From the NCBI GenBank assembly GCA_024195265.1, contig JAJLRJ010000008.1, forward strand, positions 25,037,932 to 25,101,931: a DNA stretch of 64,000 nt, given 5' to 3'. The notes under the pieces were generated by a model. It worked only from the letters and a program-made list of their open reading frames with translations, was not told the DNA's origin and searched no databases. Source of the DNA: Dendrophyllia cribrosa (taxonomy: Eukaryota > Cnidaria > Anthozoa > Scleractinia > Dendrophylliidae). This document shows, one piece after another, positions 58,801-64,000 of the stretch. The stretch's first letter is position 1. Every line of letters starts with the position of its first letter. Position numbers and translations under genes: made by a program.

Positions 58801-59437
58801 TCAGGATGAAGGATATGGCGGGAAAAGAGAAGTAAGGCTAAAAACTAATTGCTTGAACATGGTTTATGATTTTTAGACAAGCTGATTGTCGGAAGATATA
58901 TTCTTGAAAACCTTTCAAATCTTTGATATCAGTTGCCCTAAGATGCTCAAGAAATACAATACTCGGTTAGATTGTCAACTCTCGAGGTAACAATGTTTTC
59001 TCTAGAACTGAATTTCGGTTTTTTTCTTCGGACAGAAATGTTGCGCTACTTCGTGGATTACAGGTATATCGTGTAAGACTGCCTTAGCGAGGAGGCATGC
59101 GACTTGAGACAAATATTTACTCACTACCAATCTTCTGAATCTCTGCTAACATTCACATTTAAATCATTCTTATTTATAGGAATTAGAGGAAAGTTCTCCA
59201 GACTTACCAGACCTGACGAATACTTTCACCGAAGGTGCGCGCTCCATTATATTGAAAGAAAACGCCAAGAAATGGCAAGTGTTTACTCAAGTGGGTTATC
59301 ATGGAGCAACCGTCGCCTTAGAACCAGGTCGGCAGTACACAAGTTTAGATGCCATGGGGCTGGAAAATCCTGTCATGAGCATGAAAAAGTCCTCTGTCGA
59401 TAATGCAGATGTTAACACAAAAGCCTCAACAGACTAA
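55871..59437 (+). CDS. Two-domain beta/gamma-crystallin-like protein
   Basis: Five exons, all phase 0: 55871-55912, 57909-57974, 58488-58712, 58787-58831, 59180-59437; 636 nt, 211 aa, stop TAA at 59435-59437. Each beta/gamma-crystallin domain (about residues 19-107 and 112-200) is built from a short and a long exon. First Greek-key motifs are ILFGGEMYGG and AVYQDEGYGG. Second motifs are WQVFTKVGYHGANVILQPGR and WQVFTQVGYHGATVALEPGR, followed by DMGLENP/AMGLENP and a closing serine. No signal peptide, so a cytosolic protein is inferred; whether it binds calcium is unclear. Exons 3 and 5 and the ends of their preceding introns are almost identical over ~55 nt, pointing to recent internal duplication or conversion. 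Fold recognition is from motif pattern, not alignment. The first 14-codon exon is the least certain. Confidence 0.75.
55913..57908 (+). other. Crystallin intron 1
   Basis: AT-rich. The open frame 56229-56636 is low-complexity with no family resemblance, and its counterpart in copy B is broken by insertions. Copy B equivalents are found for most of this intron. Confidence 0.5.
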
Positions 59438-60277
59438 ACCGACAGCAAGAGTGGACTCGGTTGATTTTGGTCAGGCAGTCTCGGTCATATTTTTGATCAC
59501 CGGTTCACAGCGGAAAAAGGCAAAATAAAGAAAGCTGTCATAATCTTTAGCACCAAGAATTACATTAATATTATGATTGTTTTGGTGTTTCGTTGTTGTA
59601 TCAAGTCGACAAGATAAGAATAATAATTCATTAACAAGAAACTGATAGTAACATACAGGGGGTTTATCACTGATATAGCAGGAAAAAAACCTTAAGACGC
59701 TGAAATTCATTATAGGCGCACGAGACTGTCCAGCTATGCAAACTGAAAATAGTAACATTGTATGACCGATATACGAGATTTTAGAGCTGGGTTGTGACAG
59801 CATTCAAATTTTTGAAATTTTGAATCTTAAAGGTTGTCTTAAAGCGAGGAAACTGAAATAAAGTACAAAACATGTTTGCGAGAGAGGATAGACTACTACT
59901 ACTGAGGATGACTGAAACATTTTTCATCGTTACTTCTAGTTCGGGGTTCAAGAGAACAGTTTTTTATTTTGCATCATCTTGTAAGTTTTCTTTTGTGTCA
60001 GTGAAGCCTGATTTTTCAGTCAAACTTTGCACCTGTGTTTTAATTGCTTTTTCCTGGTCACAATTCCCGGACGCTGTACAATTAACTCACAATATATCGC
60101 GTGATGTTAGCCCAAAATGCTTTCATTTATTTGGACACACCTCCACTTAACGACTTTATAGTTGAGTAAAAGAATTTTAATTTCCTGCTTTTCTTACTTA
60201 ATCAAGCGGCAGGCCGCCGTTTAAATATCACGCAAACAAATGCCATCACGTTTCGCCTTGACTTTATATTTTATGAT
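59438..60277. other. Crystallin 3' flank, no gene recognised
   Basis: AT-rich. AAATAAAG near 59857 is a possible polyadenylation signal. The open frames here have no recognised relatives. CAGGCAGTCTCGGTCATA marks the region just after the stop. Confidence 0.4.
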
Positions 60278-61340
60278 ATTAATAAAAAACAGTAGGAAGT
60301 GCACAGTCGTTTTTGGCTTACTACTGAATTGAGAATGAAAAATAAAAACAGCAAAGTATATTGGGCGCAAAGTGACCATGGAAAACTTTTCAATTTAGTG
60401 TTTCATTTACACAACGTCAGTTATTTTCGTTGGTTACTAACTTCTCTTTTAATTTCGGCTTCCCCGTTAATTTATTATCCGGTATTTAGACTAAATTTCT
60501 GTTTTCCTAAACAAGTAAAGGCGTAATTTTAGCACTTGCGTATACTCTTACCTACCTTCAAGAAAGATGACTATGCTAAATTGCACAAATTGTGTTTGTT
60601 ACTGAAGGCGTTAAAGTAGAGATCCCTCTCGAGTTCTGATTCGGTTTGACTAAAGAACGTACGCGTCATTTCGTTTATTCAAAGAATTCTTAAATAAAGG
60701 TGGTGGTTCTTTTAAAACTTGAATTTTTACAAAGCATCTCCACCACACCTCCTTGCTCTTTAACTTGCAGCTGGGTACGTCCAAATGGAAACAGATTCTT
60801 CACTGCTTCCATTTAATACTTATATATTTAGTCCCTTCACTGATTCCCTCTGTCGTGGGATACATTCTTTGTGGCAGAAGAAACAGTGTCCAATCTTAAG
60901 CACCAGATAAGGTGAGCACAAACAAGAATGTCGTCAGTTTATTTCTTAACCTTATTCAATTCATCGGGTTTCTGCATGACTATTGAATGAGATGGTATGC
61001 CTTCCCGTTAAGAATGGCGGACTAACATGGAAATGTAGTGATGCGCAAATCCTTGCCAAAGGGAATAGAACGAAATAGACCTGAAGTGTTTTTTTTTTTA
61101 TAAAATCGACTTTATCGTCATTGAAAGCAAACCCACAATTGCTTGTTCTTTAGTTTAATTGGTTAAAATAATTTTCCTCAGTGTTGCCAATAACTTAGAT
61201 AATGTTCATTTTATCTGCGATGACTTACAACTTTGATCCTTTTGAAAAAAAGAGCACTTTGTGGTCATTCGCGCGTGAATTGACGGGAATATGGCTTCGA
61301 ATATATTAATCTTTGATACCAAACAATATCACATCAAACC

Positions 61341-61953
61341 GGCACCGCGGCAGAACGTTTGCGCATGCGTAAACTTCAAGCACTTCCGGTCCGTTAAACA
61401 CAACACTTCTGCATGAACCAACAGACCTAGATTTTCTAGATGCAATGATGAAAGGACCAAAACCGAAGAAAATTATGCTACGTACACGATCGGTTCTTGC
61501 ATGAATACATTTCGAGATGGAGTGAAGACTTGTTTTTTGTGAAAAAATGCGATGCAAAAATTATTTGTTCATATTTCGTTGTTGGTGCAAACACCAAACC
61601 CCTTGGTGCAAACGCTTGAAACTTGAACGATGAAAAAACTTTTCAACGAAACAAACTTTTTCTCTACCTTTGTTTTATAACTCTTACTTTTTGTTTTCAA
61701 ACTTCGCGGTACGGGAGTTTTATGTTGTTTATGTTGTAGTTCATTTTTTATTTCAGGTAATTTTTGTTTTTCCTTCGTTTCAAATTCATGAGCATATATT
61801 ACCATACCCAAAAACAATGGAAAAATAAAAATTACCCGAGATAAAAACATTAACTACAACATTTACATGGGATTACAGTATGTCACCGGAAATGCGTAAT
61901 TCACCGGATGCTCAGTTTTCTACTCATGCGCAGTGCGTTCTGCCGCGGTGTCC
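61341..61953. mobile_element. 613-bp hAT-like MITE with 8-bp target duplication
   Basis: Inverted ends around CACCGCGGCAGAACG / CGTTCTGCCGCGGTG, with GCGCATGCG / CATGCGCAG inside. Direct ATCAAACC flanks lie at 61333-61340 and 61954-61961, and 8-bp duplications are typical of hAT elements. The equivalent site in copy A (about 56320-56333, ACACAACAAACCCTAAAG) lacks the element. Confidence 0.85.
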
Positions 61954-61970
61954 ATCAAACCCTACCTCAC

Positions 61971-62310
61971 GGGTTAAAATTATAATAACAATCACCATAG
62001 AAAATTGCACGAAGAACAAGTCCAAAGTTTTTGTTGTTTTTCACGTGATTTTCAATACTTATTGTTATTATAATTTCAACCCTGAAGCATGTTTGAGGTA
62101 TGTTTGAGTCTTTGACGTCACTTTCTCCCATTCGCAACCAAACCTTGGAACAAGGTTGATTAATGGCGGCCGTAAATTCTCGGAAATAAATGTTAAAATA
62201 AAATGTCTTCTGATGTTCGTAATGAATTGAAATTTAGCAAGATGAGTAAGAAAGTCTAATTGTACACGAAAATGTAAAAAAATCAAATCAAAAATTTGAT
62301 CACAGGGGCA
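61971..62310. repeat. Second insertion in copy B with inverted repeats
   Basis: GGGTTAAAATTATAATAACA and its near-inverse TGTTATTATAATTTCAACCC (61971-62083) form a fold-back. The following sequence to about 62310, including TTAATGGCGGCCG near 62159, has no counterpart in copy A, which resumes at TTTCCTGTTCAT. Confidence 0.55.
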
Positions 62311-63584
62311 CTTTAAAGATAAATTTCCTGTTCATCACAACGTTGAACTTCCCGTTCATGTTCTATGACGGAACTCAACAACTTCTCTATTTGGCCGGGA
62401 TTGAAATAAGGAGAGATTGCATTATGGAAAAGTTTGTCCGTAAAAAATGCTGCAAAGTGTATTCAAGGTGAATACTTCGAGCCCCGAGCCCCGAGATTCG
62501 CTATTCGAACTCCGCCTTTCTTGTTTTACTAATCATTACACCCATTGCAAGTGGACGGTGATTTGGCGTCAATATTGTCAAGTTCACTTGACTACTCGAG
62601 TACTTGAGTTGATGGCAGCTAAAGAAAGAAAATGACAAATAAGTAAATTTACTTTGCACTGACCTGTTGAATATTTGTTATGCAATTATTATTCTGAAAT
62701 ATCTTGAACTATGTAAACTCGGGAATTGTCGAATTTGTTGTCGTCGTCGTTTGAGATCAAGGGAAAATTCAGGTGTCATCAATAGCTTTCACCCTTGAAA
62801 CATGCCATCTTATGCCATTATTTACGAGATCATCAGTTTCTCTGTATTAGTTTTAGGAAAAGCATGGATCGTACTCCACGAACAGCTGACTCCCCCATTA
62901 TTATTATTATTTCTCGACACCAAAATCTTTATGGCGTGGCCGAATACAATAATTTTTTGTTTTTAAGTATCCCATTCAGCAGTCTGGCTAATTCAAGTAT
63001 TCAGTATTACAGTTTCTAAGTTTACATACTTTTATATAGATCTTGTTTTGAAAAGCTCACAGTTACACACTGATTAGTCTCCTGCAGGTAAATAAAAGAT
63101 TGAACATTTTCCTCCCCCTTGACGGTAACATGTGATAAACGGCTCTGCTTAAGAAGGCCATTCGCTTGATAAGTCAGTGAGTTTTCTAAATTTAAGTCCA
63201 TCACTTTGAAACGTTTTTCCAAATTATCACCAAAAACGGCGTGCTCTCTGCGTGAAAGATCCGCCGTATGAATAAACGGGTGGTTGAGTTTCAGACTGGC
63301 ATGAGTATACTGATTGTGTCAGAGCAAGAAGGACCATGGCGGAGAAAAGCAAGTAAGGTTAAACAGGCCAATACTATAAAAATTGTTTAGGGTACTACAA
63401 AGTTACGATTCTGTCACGGACATGTAACAGAATGCTATCACTCGATCCTTCCCAACAACTACGAATATAACTGAGTAAATTACTGATGCAGTGCTCTGAG
63501 AAAGCAGTACACTGCAAACCGGTAAATGTAAATTAGTACAAGTTAAAATCATATCCCATATTAAAGCCTGACAAAGACGTTTCA

Positions 63585-64000
63585 ATAAGATGTTTTATTT
63601 ACACAGCGCCGGTTATTTTCGTTGGTTATTAACTTCCCTTTTAATTTCGGCTTCCCCGTTAATTTATTATCCGGTATTTTCACTAAGTCCCTGTTTTCCA
63701 AAGCGAGTAAAAGGCGGAAATTTAGCACTTGCGTGTACTCTTATCTACCTGGAAGGAAGATGACCACGCTCAATTCCCTTTGTCGTGAATACTTTCTATG
63801 TGGATATCGCAAACTGCACTTCTATATTTTTTTTTTTCGGTCAAGAGAACATTGTTGTGGATATAAACATTTCGTTTCTTCTAAGAGCTGGCTGGTTTTC
63901 TACCCTTCACTCTCGCGCATCGCAGAAGCGGCTGTTACGCATGCTAGGGTTCACAGAAATTCCGTATCACCTGACAATGTTTTATTTCTTATGGCGTTTC
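63585..64000 (+). repeat. Segmental duplication, copy C (continues past window)
   Basis: Matches copy A at 53520-53548, then 55282-55395 and 55637-55856, with an internal deletion. It ends 15 bp before the expected crystallin start codon, so another crystallin gene copy probably begins just beyond the window. Confidence 0.8.

Larger units (their letters stand above)
53378..59850 (+). repeat. Segmental duplication, copy A (with intact crystallin gene)
   Basis: Aligns with copy B from about 60278 (shared TTGGGCGCAAAGTGACCATG, CACTTGCGTATACTC) and with copy C from about 63585 (shared CCCCGTTAATTTATTATCCG, CATCGCAGAAGCGGCTGTTA). The unit is the crystallin gene plus its 5' flank. Copy A is interrupted by the TTAA fold-back element 53549-55277. 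Confidence 0.85.
60871..63352 (+). pseudogene. Crystallin pseudogene relic
   Basis: Exon-1 equivalent 60871-60911: ATG has become GTG and one base is lost before the retained donor GTGAGCACAAAC. Exon-2 equivalent 63301-63352: begins ATGAGTATACTGATTGTG and ends GGAGAAAAGCAA before GTAAGG, but is about 5 nt shorter than its functional counterpart, breaking the frame. Later exons are missing. Not expected to make a crystallin-like protein. Confidence 0.7.
60278..63584 (+). repeat. Segmental duplication, copy B (degenerate)
   Basis: Parallels copy A from 53378 and covers equivalents of 55281-57980, with insertions at 61341-61953 and about 61970-62310 and many small indels. It stops after a relic of exon 2 (63301-63352) and copy C begins shortly after, so exons 3-5 are absent. 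Confidence 0.8.

Overview
This is eukaryotic nuclear DNA. Genes are split by GT-AG introns, intergenic sequence is AT-rich, and fold-back transposons, minisatellites and homopolymer tracts are dense. The encoded proteins are animal-type (BCAS3, RENBP, MRPS23, a beta/gamma-crystallin). Together with Penelope-like repeat debris this suggests an invertebrate, most likely an anthozoan cnidarian such as a stony coral. The species is an inference, not something read from the sequence.

Layout. (1) 602-4114 (+): the last five coding exons of a BCAS3/PHAF2 homologue; its 5' part lies before the window. (2) 8230-9152 (+): a tentative small spliced gene for a very basic protein of unknown function. (3) 15783-26285 (+): a complete eight-exon gene for N-acylglucosamine 2-epimerase (RENBP). 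(4) About 30.0-38.3 kb: an array of diverged ~0.8 kb units carrying Penelope-like, hammerhead-like motifs on the minus strand, with two copies of a ~0.7 kb segment that may be a promoter plus 5' exon. (5) 38554-39334 (+): an Ala/Lys-rich protein with 40-residue repeats, broken near its C-terminus by a frameshift in an A run. (6) 50587-44503 (-): a complete five-exon gene for mitochondrial ribosomal protein mS23 (MRPS23); its second intron holds a ~560 bp near-pure G tract. (7) 53.4-64 kb: a locus present in three copies. Copy A carries an intact five-exon gene for a two-domain beta/gamma-crystallin-like protein (55871-59437). Copy B is a transposon-riddled relic and copy C runs off the window end.

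Between and inside the genes lie fold-back/MITE elements. Several are delimited by target-site duplications: TTAA, TA, AATTAA, an 8-bp repeat and a 12-bp repeat. The genes do not form a pathway or operon: BCAS3 acts in autophagy and cytoskeleton, RENBP in amino-sugar metabolism, MRPS23 in mitochondrial translation, and the crystallin-like protein is of unknown role. All exon boundaries were deduced by hand from splice signals, unbroken reading phase and remembered family resemblance. No alignment or database search was run.
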